The notes beneath the pieces are model-generated. The model had not been told where the DNA came from and made no database searches. It was given only the letters and a program-made list of their open reading frames with translations. The translations under genes and the position numbers were made by a program. A stretch of 64,000 nt of DNA from Coccinella septempunctata (taxonomy: Eukaryota > Arthropoda > Insecta > Coleoptera > Coccinellidae): contig NC_058196.1 in NCBI RefSeq assembly GCF_907165205.1, positions 3,824,501-3,888,500 of the forward strand, in the 5' to 3' direction. Positions 34,233 through 46,940 of this stretch are shown piece by piece. The number at the start of each line of letters is the position of its first letter. Position 1 is the stretch's first letter.

Positions 34233-37200
34233 AATGTTAATAATAATAATACAAATAATATAATCGTCAGGGCATGTCTGGAGCCGGCGCTGGACATGAC
34301 AGCATGCGGGACGTCGGTGGCAGGATGTTGAGGAAGCGGGCTCCTGCTGCAGAAGAAGCTACAGCTCCAAAGCAACAACAGCAACCAACGAGTCCAATTC
34401 AATTGCCGACTCGAACCGCTGAAGGTGCTGCGCAGGATATTCAGCCAGTGCTTACCCAAGCGGGGTTAGTTAGAAAGCGCATGAAGTGGACAACGTCCAT
34501 GAATGAAACTATTGTGCGCATATATAACTCCATCACGGGACTAGGGCAGAACACGAACAACTATAGGAAAAGGCTCCATGAGGAATTCTGCAACGCCTAC
34601 CCAAATATAAATGTCACTGAACAACGGGTGGCAGACCAGTACCGCGTAATTCTGAGAAATGAACTAATACCAATGGCCAGAATCGACGCAATTAAACAAG
34701 AACTTAAGCGTCCGCCAGTAACAGAGAGCGACACCAACATCTCTGATGAGATTCACATGCCTGGGCAACAACAGCCAGAAGAAATTGACGCTGAAAGTCC
34801 ATCTTGCAACCCAAGTGAGGCAGAACACCAGGACGATAGGGAAGAGCTCCACCGACAAATTGACTCTGAGATGAGGAGATATTTTGCCGAATTGGAAGGA
34901 ACAGATCCTCTTCATCGAATAGCACCTCCCCGACTCAATACATCCAAGAATATGTCACTCATAATCGACATCTTGAATAAGGACGTTTTACCTGAGTACC
35001 TACAGAATGGCAGTTCATTGGAATATCTTCATCTAGTTTTTTACTGTGCAGCGCTAACGACGGCTAAAATCATAGGGGCAAAAATTCGCCGAACGAACAA
35101 CGATGGTCCAAAATTACACAAATTATATGCGCCACCATGGCAGAAACGTCTTCAACACAAAACAGAGAGACTAATAAGAGACATTGGACGACTGACGGAG
35201 TACGTGAACGGAAATCGCGGAAGGAAGGTTGTGAAAGCTGCCAAAGAAATCATGGATAGAAACAGAACACACACAGAACGAGAGACTGAGAATGCTTCAG
35301 CTCACCACTGCCTCGACACTCTGAAGCAAAAGCTAAGTCTGTATGCAGAACGCCTGAGAAGATATAAAAGCAATTATAGCCAGAAAAGAGACAACAATTC
35401 ATTCGAAAAGTCGGAAGAAACTTTCTACCGGTCACTCACATCGTCTGATGGAGAAAATGGAAAGTTACCACCAAAAGAAGCCATTGAACAATTCTGGACC
35501 GAACAATTATCAACGAAACCTCAGTTCAATGGAGATACCGGATGAATTGAAGATGAAAAGTCTGAAGCTGTAAAATATGAGCCGATACAACATGACATAA
35601 TCACAATTGAAGAAGTAAAATCAGCTATCAGAGGACTACACAACTGGAAAACACCTGGGCCTGATGGATTACAGAACTTCTGTATCAAGAAACTTTGGAT
35701 CATGCATGACAAATTGACCTCCGCAATAAATGATGTCATTGAAAATCCTGAAAGAATGCCAATATTCCTTACACATGGCACAACGTACCTGTTACCTAAA
35801 GGCCAAAGGAATACAGAAGACCCATCCAAATACCGACCAATCACATGTCTTCCAACGATGTACAAATTAATCACATCGTGCATTTCAAATCGAATTCACA
35901 ACCATTGCGAAAGGAATAACATCATCGCCATGCAACAAAAAGGATGCACCAAAGAGAGCAGAGGGTGCAAAAAACAGCTAATAATTGATTCAGTTATCGG
36001 CAATCAAGCGTTCTCCAAGCGAAGGAATCTTTACGCTGCGTACATAGACTACAAGAAAGCATTCGATTCCATACCTCACGAATGGCTCTTGACTATCTTG
36101 AATATTTACAAGGTGGATCCCAATATTGTTAAGTTCCTGAAAAACGCTATGTCAACCTGGCGTACTAGTCTTCAAATGAAAGCCGCAGATGGCTCCATTA
36201 CGACAGGACCTATTCCAATAAGACGCGGAATTTTCCAAGGGGATTCGCTGAGCCCTCTGTGGTTCTGCATGGCTCTGAATCCCTTGTCTCATAGATTGAA
36301 CTCTACGGACTACGGATTTGCCATCAAAAGCGGCAGTAGAACTATGATGAAACTGAATCATCTCCTTTACATGGACGATTTGAAACTCTTCGCATCTACC
36401 AAAAAACAAATGCAACAGATGCTGAAAATGGTGGAAGGATTTTCGGAAGACATCAAAATGAAGTTTGGATTAGAAAAATGTCGACTGCTCAACATAACGA
36501 GATGGAAAATAGAAGATGGTACGTTCAAACTCAGAGAAGGTGCAGAAATTGAAGCATTGAAGGAAGGAGACACATACAAGTATCTGGGCATAAAATAGGC
36601 AAGAAAAATCAATCAGATCCAGATGAAGAAAGAACTAACGGAGGAGTTCACCCGAAGATTGAGAAGGATAATGAGAACTGGCCTTTACAGCAAGAATCTG
36701 ATAAAAGCTATCAATACCTACGCTTGCTCGGCGCTGAGCTACTCATTCGGTATCATCTCTTGGACCACCACCGATTTAGCAGCCTTACAAAGAAAAATAA
36801 GGACGATGCTCACTAAACACAATAAACATCACCCCAAAAGCTCAATAGAACGGACCGAGCTGCCACGACATCTTGGGGGTAGAGGAATTGTTGATTTGTC
36901 CAACCGTATGACCCAGGAAATTGAAGGACTTCGAAAATATTTTCTGAGCAAGGCTGCTTCGTCAGAACTCCATCGAGTAGTTTGTGTTGCTGATACTTCT
37001 ACACCGTTAAAGCTACAGCAGGACCACTTGGAAACCGTCGAACACTCTGCAGAAAGTAAAATGCAGAAACTGATTGGCAAACCTTTGCATGGGAGGCACC
37101 AGAACGAGGTCAACCATGATTACGTCGACATTTCTGCGTCGAACTACTGGTTGACTTCCGGAAGGTTGTTTCCTGAGACAGAGGGCTTCATGCTTGCCAT

Positions 37201-38086
37201 CCAGGATCAGGTGATTCCAACAAGGAACTACATGAAATATATCGCCAAGGATGCCTCAGTGGCGGATGATAGCTATCGTTATGGCTGTGCGACACATGAA
37301 ACTATCCAGCACATCACCGGGGGATGTCAGAAGTTCGCGGGCACGGAGTACAAAAATAGACATGATGCCGTTGCGAAGATTCTTCACCAAGAATTGGCAC
37401 TAAAACACCAACTTCTAAGTTCGAAAAAGGTTTCTTATTACAATTACCATCCGGATGCTGTATTGGAAAATGAACATCACAAGCTCTATTGGGATCGCAC
37501 GGTTCTCACAGACCGGAAAATAACCCACAATAGACCAGACCTCATATTGCTCAATAAGGATGAGGACACAGCACTTTTCATCGATGTGGCGATTCCAAAT
37601 AATAACAATCTTCTAGATAGGCACGCTGAAAAAATTTCAAAGTACAGAGATCTCGAGGAGCAAACCAGGAGACAGTGGAAGCTGAAAGATGTCAAGACCA
37701 TCCCTATTGTCATATCATCTACAGGCCTGATACCGAAGAAACTACTGGAGAACTTGAGGAAACTTCAGCTGGACGAAAATATCTCTAGAGTGATGCAGAA
37801 GGCGGTACTGCTGGGAACGGCGAGAACTGTACGCAAGTACATGGGAAATTCAGAGGAACACCGTCTGCTCCGACAGGAAGTGCGGACGGAGCAGGAATCC
37901 AACTTACAGCAGGGATCCGAGGAGCGACCTGAACCCGACCAACACCACGAGCCCGAAAACCTGGAAAGGGCTCCAACAGAGCTTAATCCTTTTGATATCT
38001 GAGATATCTGGGATAAGTGAATTTTCCTCTGAAGAGGAGTGTGAAAGCCGCAAGGCTAAAGTCATAAAGCTCTGTTTTATAATAGG
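34233..38086 (+). mobile_element. R2-superfamily LINE, near full length, copy 3
   Basis: Same insertion, boundaries approximate, TAA-rich sequence immediately upstream of the ORF. Confidence 0.8.
34274..38002 (+). pseudogene. R2-type LINE polyprotein, two stops, copy 3
   Basis: Same 1243-codon frame with TGA at 35543-35545 and TAG at 36596-36598, as in copies 1 and 4. Domains (Myb-like, YMDD RT, knuckle with missing first cysteine, RPD...D...K endonuclease) are as in copy 1. Private changes include K for Q in QELKRPP and Q for R in NYSQKRD. Confidence 0.88.
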
Positions 38087-41000
38087 CAGTGATTTCTCTG
38101 AATTTCAGGATTTTCATAATTTTCAATAGAGAATTACTCAATTTTTTCGGAACGTTACTGTAACCATTTCTATACTTATATATCTGCAGTATTTTCTTCG
38201 ATTGAGACCATTTCAAATTTTAACGTATGATTTCATAATTGTGATTCAAAATTTCCAACAATTATAAAATTTCAATTCTGACTTTATTCATTTTATTTAC
38301 CTTTGGCATTCATAAGACTGTTTTTCCATTTAATGCTTGTGGACTTTGAGTAGTTGAACATCTACACGGTTCTTCAAAATTACATGCAGAATCAAAATAA
38401 CCCAAAAACATTATTCCTCTTCAAGAATATTGATTTTTCGTGAGGTAATATGCTTTCGACGAATGAAATAGAATGTTCTCGAAACTCCAGGTAAAAACCT
38501 GATCGAAAGTTAATGCGTTTTCTCAAAATTCTGCATCCCTACTCTTTCACTAGATAACGTCATGTTCTGAAATTCTATTCAGTATAACTCTGTTCGCTCT
38601 TTTGAGAAGTTGAAAATCTCGGCGAATTCCTCAGTGTCTTCTCGATCATTGGCAAAATTGTGTGAATTTTTTCATTCAGAATACCGTATCGATAAAATTT
38701 GAAAATGAGGTTAACTAATGATTGGTACGAGAAGTTGATGTAAGTAGTGTATATTCAGCATGACTTCGAATTAATTAGTGTAGAAAAAGTTGTTAACATC
38801 AAAATATTTTTCATTCAATCAAGTCTCCAGAGAATTTCAGGTTTCTTATATTTCCCACTAATCAATTTTTGAATCTGTTTGAATAGCCACTCTAACCCCG
38901 TACTAATTCAATACATTTGCAGAATTGATATTCTTTCCGTTAAAAATATTTCTCCACTCATCCTATTGTTTCAAAATTGTGATTCAATATTTTCAACCCT
39001 TCAATAATCAATTATACTCTTTCCCCGTTTTGTTTGCGTCTTGAGATATGAAACAGGCTTATTTCTTTCATTTTTGTGGACTTTGAGTAGCAGAAAATCA
39101 TTTCGGTTCTTCAAAATTACATGCATATTCAAAATAACAAATAATCATGATACCGTTTCGCGAGAATAGAATTTCAGCAAAGTATTATTCTTTTGAAAAA
39201 TAGGATAGAATGTTGTCGAAATTCTAGATTAAATTTGCATTATTGATTTCCTTTTCAATTGAGAACCTTCCAAATCCTATCGTTCGGTTTCTCAATTGTG
39301 ATTCAATATTTTCAATATTTCAATTATCTTTTTTCTTTTTGCTCTTAGAAATGAAAGTTTTTTTTTCATTCATTCTTGTGATATTTGAATGGTTAACATA
39401 ATTGCAGTTTTTAGAAATTACATGAAGAATCGAAATAACAAATGATCATGATACAGTTTCACGAATTTAGACTTTTAGCAAAGTATTGTTCTTTTGAAAA
39501 ATATGATAGAATGTTCTCGAAATTCCAGGTAGAAACCTGACCGTTAGTTAATGCGTGCTCTCAAAATTCTGCATCCCTACTCTTTTAGTAGATAACGTTC
39601 TATTCAGTATAACACTGTTCGCTCTTTTGAGAAGATGAAAATTTCGGCGTATTCCTTAGTGTCTTCTAGATCATTGGCAAAGTTTTGTGAATCTTTTCAT
39701 TCAGAATACCGTATCGATAAAATTTGAAAATGAAGTTAACTAATGATTGGTTCGAGAAGCTGATGTAAGTAGTGTATATTCAGAATGACTTCGAATTAGT
39801 TAGTGTAGAAAAAGTTAATAACATCAAGATATTTTTCATTTAATCAAGTCTCCAGTGAATTTCAGGTTTCTTATATTTCTCACTAATCAATTTTTAAATT
39901 TTTTTGAATAGCCACTCTAACCTCGTACTAATTCAATACATTTGCTGAATTGATTCTTTTCGTTGAAAATATTTCTCCACTCATCGCATGGTTTCAAAAT
40001 TGTGATTCAATGTTTTCAACCCTTCAATAATCAAATAAACTGTTTCTTCCTTTTGTTTGGGTTTTGAAATATAAAACAGGCTTATTTCTTTCATTTTTGT
40101 GGACTTTGACTAGCAGAAAATCATTTCGGTTCTTCAAAATTACATGCATATTCAAAATAACAAACAATCATGATACCGTTTCGCGAGAATAGAATTTTAG
40201 CAAAGTATTATTCTTTTGAAAAATAGGATAGAATTTAATCGAAATTCTAGGTTAAATTTGCATTATTGATTTCCTTTTCAAATGAGAACATTCCAAAACC
40301 TATCGTTCGGTTTCTCAATTGTGAGTCAATATTTCAATTATCTTTTTTTCTTTTTGCTTATCCAAATATAAATTTTTTTTTCATTCATTCTTTTGATCTT
40401 TGAATATTTAACATGATTTCAGTTACTTAAAATTACATGAAGAATCGAAATAACAAATAATCATGATACAGTTTCACGAATATAGACTTTTAGCAAAATA
40501 TCATTATTTCGAAAAAAAAAAATAGAATGTTCTCGAAACTCCAGGTAGAAACCTGACCGATAGTTAATGAGTTTTCTCAAAATTCGAAATCCCTACTCTT
40601 TTAGTAGATAAAGTTCTATTCAGTATAACTCTGTTCGCTCTTTTGAGAAGTTGAAAATTTTGGCGAAATCCTTAGTGTCTTCTAGATCATTGACAAAGTT
40701 TTGTGAATTTTTTCATTCAGAATACCGTATCGATAAAATTCGAAAATGAAGTTAACTAATAATTGGTACAAGGAGTTGATGTAAGTAGTGTATATTCAGC
40801 ATAACATCGAAATATTTTTCATTTAATCAAGTCTCCATTGAATTTCAGGTTTCTTATATTTCCCACTAATCACTTTTTAAATTTTTTTGAATAGCCACTC
40901 TAATCCCGTACTAATTCAATACATTTGCAGAATTGATATTCTTTTCGTTGAAAATATTTCTCCACTTATCGTATTGTTTCAAAATTTTTATTCGATATTT

Positions 41001-42295
41001 TCAACCCTTCAATAATCAAATAAACTGTTTCTTCTTTTTGTTTGCGTTTTGAAATATAAAACAGGCTTATTTCTTTCATTTTTGTGGACTTTGACTAGCA
41101 GAAAATCATTTCGGTTCCTCAAAATTACATGCATATTCAAAATAACAAATAATCATGATACCGTTTCGTGAGAATTACATTACATTACTTAGATTATAAA
41201 CTTTTAGCAGAGTATTAATCTTTCGAAAAATAAGATAGAATGTTCTCGGAATTCTAGGTTGAATTTGCATAAACGATTTCCTTTTCAATTGAGAACATAT
41301 CGAAACTTATCCTATGGTTTCTTAATTGTGATTAGATATTTTCAACTTATTCAATATTTCAATTATCACTTTCTTTTCTCTTTTGGCTCTTCCAAATATA
41401 ATTTTTTTTCATTCATTCGTGTGAACTTTGAATGGTTTACATTTTTTTAGTTTTTCAAAATTACATGCAGAATCAAAATAGCCAAGGATCATTATACTGT
41501 TTCACGAATATGGATTTTTTGCGAAATATTATTGTTTTGAAAATAAGATGGAATATCTTTTAATTTCCCAGTTGAATTTGCAGTTTCGTATCTTTTGAAC
41601 TAAGGAACATCTAAAAATCTCAAGGTATGGTTTCTCAATTGTGATTCAGTATTTTCAACTCATTCAATATTTCAATTATCACTTCCTCCTTTTGCTCTTC
41701 CAAATATGAATTTTTTTTTCATTCATTCTTGTGATCTTTGAATAGTTAACATAATTTTAGTTTCTCAAAATTACAAGCAGAATCAAAATAACAAATAATC
41801 ATGTTACAGTTTCACGAATTTAGACTTTTAGCAAAGTATTATTCTTTTGAAGAATATGATAGAATGTTCTTGAAATTCCAGGTAGAAACCTGATCGATAG
41901 TTAATGCGTTCTCTCAATATTCTGCATCCCTACTTTTTTACTAAATAAAGTTCAGAAATTTTATTCAGTATAATTCTTCCGAATAAAAATTTTTTTTTCA
42001 TTCATTCTTGTGAACTTTGAATAGTTAACATAATTTCTGGTTTTCGAAATGACATGCAGAATTAAAATAACCAAAAATCATTATACTGTTTCACAAATAT
42101 ATATTTTTCGCGAAATATCATTTTTTTGAATATAAGATGGAATGTCCTCTAAATTCCCAGTTGAATTTGCAGTTTTGTATCTCTTAAACTCAGAAACATC
42201 TAAAAAACTCAAGGTATGGTTGCATAATTGTGATTCAATATTTTCAACAATTCTGATATTCCAATCATCACATTCTTCATCTTGTTTGCTTTTCT
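38087..42295. repeat. Composite satellite block, unit 3
   Basis: Three 1.02 kb subrepeats, with GATTTCC at 39245, 40268 and 41275, then the diverged tail. Compared with unit 2, the subrepeat that begins GAGAATCTTCC is absent, as if removed by one unequal exchange. No gene is seen. Confidence 0.87.
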
Positions 42296-42654
42296 AACTA
42301 TAGAGCTGTTTTCAATAGGATACATTTAAAAACATATCATAATGTCTCATAGTTCTTATTCAATCTGAATGACTGACTCTCCTCTGAACACGAGTTTTTG
42401 AACTGCTGCTTGATATCGAACTAATTGATAACGGTAGTGATATAATGAAGTAGATCATGGATTACCACTTCGAGGTCAAAAAATAGACGAGATCCGATCA
42501 AGTTTGCGACACCGATGATGAAATTCGATTCTCGCTGAATTCCTTATTTTTGTGCCTATCTCCTTTTTACGTACATCAATTTTTTGTGGCTCTTTGTATT
42601 GTTTGGCAGTCATGTACCTGTTGAGCCTAATATTAACCCACTCGTTATTTACAG
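42296..42654 (+). other. Upstream intron or 5' flank of gene copy 4
   Basis: Counterpart of 11601-11959. No exon identified. Confidence 0.5.
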
Positions 42655-45600
42655 GGAACGCCGGCGGGAGCAGGAAAAACAGTTGAGAGCCAGGATGCAA
42701 GAAAATACGGGAGGTACACCACTAGTGCTTCCCCCCCTCTTCGGAAATCCAGTTAAGGTGAGCTTTGAACCATTTATTACATATTTTTACAAATAACCAC
42801 TGATGTGCTTTCGAAAAGTTTATTGTGTTTTTCGATGAGTCCTATCAGTTTCAAGTACCCTTAGTGATATATTCCAGGGTGTTAGTATTATCACCTTCTA
42901 GGAAGAACTGCTCACATCAGGATAAAAACAGAAAGAGCTGTTGATGTATTTACCGTCTGATCTCTCACCTTCTTGAAATGTGACCCAGTCTCACAAGGGC
43001 CCCTTATGAAATCATCTTTCCGTGCATATTTCAATACCCAATCGAAAGTGTATTTTTCAGAATGTCAAAACAAATACCCACGTATTTCTCATGACCAATT
43101 TCCACACATTATATCGATCCATTTTCCACAAGCACGAAAGGTTCTGTGAAATGCAAAAAAAGAGATTCAGAACATCTTAGCGCCCATCAGATGGTATCCA
43201 ATTTGAATATAAAATGGGCCTATGACCCACAATCCGGGATTGGGGATTCTTAAACGCACCTTTTTTAGTTTCGATCCGCCAGTCAGTATTTGTTCTATCA
43301 TCTTTCCCTATAGATTAATCACAATATTTTAGTAGTGATATTTTATGTAGACATAATGATATGGATCTCTAAGCCCCAACATTATTTCCTGGAGTCCTCG
43401 CGTATAAATCCCCCCATTTTAATTTTTTCGACAACTTCGAAACTTTACAATATCATAACATCTTCGATAATGAAATGATAATTCAAAACTGTATGAGTCA
43501 TTATAATTTTGAAAAATTATCCTAGTAGCCTTGCTTTAATCATCTTTCAACTGATCTCAATTTTTTTTAATTTTTCTCAGGTTCCTACAAATAAGAATGA
43601 CCCGTTGGTGAAAAGAATTAACGGCGTACTGGGAGAGTATAGCAGGGCCAAGCATTTATTCGATGGGAAGAAGGTCTTGATCCAGCCTGGTTTCACCACT
43701 CTATATGCGGTGCAACCGAGAACACACATACCACCCCATCAGCCAGCAAACAGGTAATTAAATGTAGAATTCACAAGACCCTTACTGACATTGAGATGTG
43801 TCTCAACAACGCTATTTTTCCAACTTATTTCAAATACTTGTCAGGATTGATCGGTAGAATGTCACTGCTTAATTTTTGTGACGAGCATTATGAAGATGTT
43901 ATCCTTGACTTCAGTCAAGGAAGATTCAAATCATCTTGATGCACATTTTATCGTGCAACGCGTCATATCTCAATGTGCAGCCCTTTTTGAAATACCCAAA
44001 CTTTTACTGAACTACTTTATATAAACAGAATACTAATCAATATTTTTCCTTGCAGACCAACTTCTGTTGAAGCCAGGCACGAGTTGATGAAGAAAAATAA
44101 CCACCACCATCCTGGCTTTCATTTTATGCCCGAGAAGAAACCGATTCAACACAGGCCAGTCGACAGCAGGCCACACGAAAGCGGCCCTTTTCAGGGCCAC
44201 CAGGTCAGGCAAATCAACAAAAACAACTACGAACATAGCGGAAACGGCGCATATCAACAAATGATGCGTCGTCCTATGGCCATGGGTCGTCCTACTGCTT
44301 ATCGAATGACCCGTCCAGCCGGCCCCGTATCGAACCAACAAAGGCCCTTCGACATCAGACCCCACGAACGCGGCCCTTATCAGGGCCACAAGAATAGGCA
44401 AATTAACTACAACTATGCCGCCTACAAACAGAAAGTAAATGGTCTATCTCCACTAATAATGCGTCGTCCTATGACCATGGGTGATCCTAGTCATAATCAA
44501 GTGAGGCGTACAGCCGTTCCTGTAGCGGTAAGTATGAAACACCAGTTCTTCTAAAAATTATGCCTCGCTGTGAAATACGAGCTGAAAGATTTTGGATTTA
44601 TTTAAATTATTCTATTGCCTTCGTAATTCGACGTACAGCATGTATTATCCTCTCAGCATTTCCATCCAATAAACGTTCTGAGTGGTAAATAAGTGAACTC
44701 TTGTCAACTCCTGACTCTTTCAAAAATCGTAGTGAATTTCATTATCGAAACGAGGTATCCTTAATACTTACACATGATTTTTATTTTACAGGACAGAAAA
44801 ACTCTACTTCACCAGAGTCCAGCTTCCTCGAACTTCGAAGTAGACAGGGCTCTGAAGGAAATGATCATTATGAAAGCAAAACTTTCGCCTATTGTTCCCA
44901 TTTCGGGGTTGGTTATTAACAAAAAAAAAATTATCTTCCATCATCCTAAGGCAACGGTGAGTTTGATAAGATATTTTTTTCCTATTTCAATCCTACATTT
45001 TTTTCATATTGATAGGGAGAAAAAGAAACCACACATCGATCAAAACTAATTCCTTTTTTCAATTTCAGCTATCAGAGATGCCCCTTTGTAAAGGTTCCTC
45101 TACCCCGAGTAAGTACAAATAATTTATCTCCACATTTACGCTCCCAACCATCAACTCATCTGAGAAACTAAAATTTCTTTCGAAACCAAATTTCTCTGAT
45201 TTGTCTTTGCAATGAAATTTCAACGTATACACACAGACTTCATTTCAAATCTTGAGTCAAAATTCAGGGACGTCGAACGGAACATGAAAATCGCCAATCA
45301 CGTGATAAAATTGAAATACAATATCACAGGAAGCCTGAATGGAAATCCGCGAACGGGCAGTTTTCAGCCGATGTGATGGTTCTAAATAACCTGATTTTCA
45401 TTCGAAAACTTGTTCGTTTTCACTTGCGAAAATTTTAGGGAATTCGATTTTTTGGCGGGGTCTTTCAGCTTGTTGAAACTTTTTGTTTCGTTAAGGTCCA
45501 TTTTTTCATATATGATGAGATTTTAAGGAATCTGAACTACTGAATTTCTTTATCATTTGGCCGACGTTTCGGACATTATTCAGCTTTTTCTCAAGGCTAC

Positions 45601-45968
45601 AATGTAAATTGATATGAAATGTATTGTCGAAGTATTGCACATAATGCTGCTCAGAACTTTAACTAGGAAAACTTCTGATCACCTATGAGGTAATTGGTTG
45701 CGAGAATAGATCTAGACCTTGCTGGCTTTCACCAAAATTCGAAATTTTTATCTAGTAACCATTATTTTTCCTTTTCAGAACAGAATGAAAAACTTTCCGA
45801 TCAAACCTTGCACAACATCTCTGGGACATCAGCGTAAGTAACTCTCCGTCAAACGCTTTCGAACCGCATTCCAAACCGTAGATTCGCATTCAACTAATCC
45901 TTAATTTCTCCTCCAGCGATCTCAGAATACAATTGGCGTTGTCCGATATCAGCGACGACGAGGAATAA
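42655..45968 (+). CDS. Truncated AF4/FMR2 (Lilliputian)-like gene, copy 4
   Basis: Exons 42655-42757, 43581-43753, 44056-44527, 44792-44956, 45069-45108, 45779-45833 and 45917-45968 (TAA). All splice sites are kept and the product is again 352 residues from the first full codon. It is the most changed copy: Ile for Met at residue 84, Ala for Pro at the end of the third exon (VPVA), Val for Asp in ISGLVINK just after the ELL-binding-like segment, and Ile for Phe in KKKIIF. All are replacement changes, which argues against strong purifying selection on this copy. Confidence 0.68.
42758..43580 (+). other. Intron between visible exons 1 and 2, copy 4
   Basis: Same 823 bp intron as in copy 2, with a few substitutions. 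Nothing recognised. Confidence 0.7.
43754..44055 (+). other. Intron between visible exons 2 and 3, copy 4
   Basis: Same 302 bp phase 2 intron. Confidence 0.7.
44153..44527 (+). repeat. Internal exon duplication, copy 4
   Basis: Same 63- and 62-codon tandem repeats as in copy 2, with the last codon changed from CCG to GCG. Confidence 0.83.
45109..45778 (+). other. 670 bp intron of gene copy 4
   Basis: Carries the CCGACGTTTCGG motif at about 45561. Nothing else recognised. Confidence 0.7.
45555..45605 (-). ncRNA. Possible degenerate hammerhead / Penelope-type motif, copy 4
   Basis: Same as 455-505. Confidence 0.28.
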
Positions 45969-46118
45969 GACCATTCTGTAGTGAAAAGAACGCTGTCTAA
46001 CATAACGGCGATACCACCCGCCAATCACATGGACGTCATCCCGCAAATCCTGAAGGACTATCTTGAGAGAGTCAGCGCCCAAAGCAGTAGATTTTTCAGT
46101 GCCCATACTCTGTTATAA
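45969..46118 (+). other. In-frame open extension after TAA, copy 4
   Basis: Same 49-codon open stretch. The only change seen here is synonymous (AGC to AGT in the serine pair before RFF). Confidence 0.6.
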
Positions 46119-46125
46119 TTATTCA

Positions 46126-46138
46126 AATAAATAAATAA
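46126..46138 (+). terminator. Poly(A) signal of gene copy 4
   Basis: Overlapping AATAAA hexamers. Confidence 0.6.
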
Positions 46139-46795
46139 GCCAAAAATTATATTTTTTCATTCTTGAAACCATCTAACAATTCAAATTTTCAAAAAAATAA
46201 AATAGCGATTATGTTAATTTCATAACAAATATTTTTATGAAGTATGTTCACAACAGAAAATAACTGAAAATTTTTGTTTTTGAAAAATAAGTACCCGCTC
46301 AGTGAGATAATTTTCCTTTTTTGTATTCAATCAACTTGTTCACTTCCTCGAAATCAACACTTCCCGTAAGTTCATTTTCTATAGAAGAGCGTACCGAAGA
46401 ATTATTTGGAGTATTCTTGAATTTTTTCGGAACCTTTCTCTTACCTCTTTCTCTTTCAATACATTCGCAGGAATAATTTCTTTTATTAAAACCATTTCTC
46501 CACTCATCGTATGGTTTCAAAATTTTGATATAATAATTTCAACTCTTTCAGTATTTTAACTGAGGTTACTTTATTTGAGGTTGCTCAAAACACCTCTTTA
46601 AATGGAGAATATTCTCGAATCAAATATATAACGTTGAAACGGATTAATTGGGTTATTCACGAGAGTTACATATATAGCATCATTGATTTTTTATAGAACT
46701 TTCTGAGCTCTACAAAAGAGGAGTTGATAATTTTTCTTTATCTCTCATATCGTCTATCTGAGCTGAATTTGCATTATTGATTCTGTTTTCAATTG
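46139..46795. repeat. AT-rich stretch and diverged satellite, unit 4
   Basis: Counterpart of 1039-1695. No gene. Confidence 0.6.
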
Positions 46796-46940
46796 TAGTG
46801 ATATAATTAATAATATAAAACAAAAAAATAAATATCATAGACTATATAAGAGGCATTTACTAAGTTGTTACTATGAAAGATTCAATGAATTAAGATACAA
46901 AATTAAAAAAGATATTAGAACTGCTTATAAAAAATATTTG

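Larger units (their letters stand above)
30268..45100 (+). repeat. Macro-array unit 3 (14833 bp)
   Basis: Third complete copy, with three satellite subrepeats (landmarks 39245, 40268, 41275). Its jockey-type RT reading frame is uninterrupted from the truncation point to the stop and keeps the canonical PVYK proline. Confidence 0.97.
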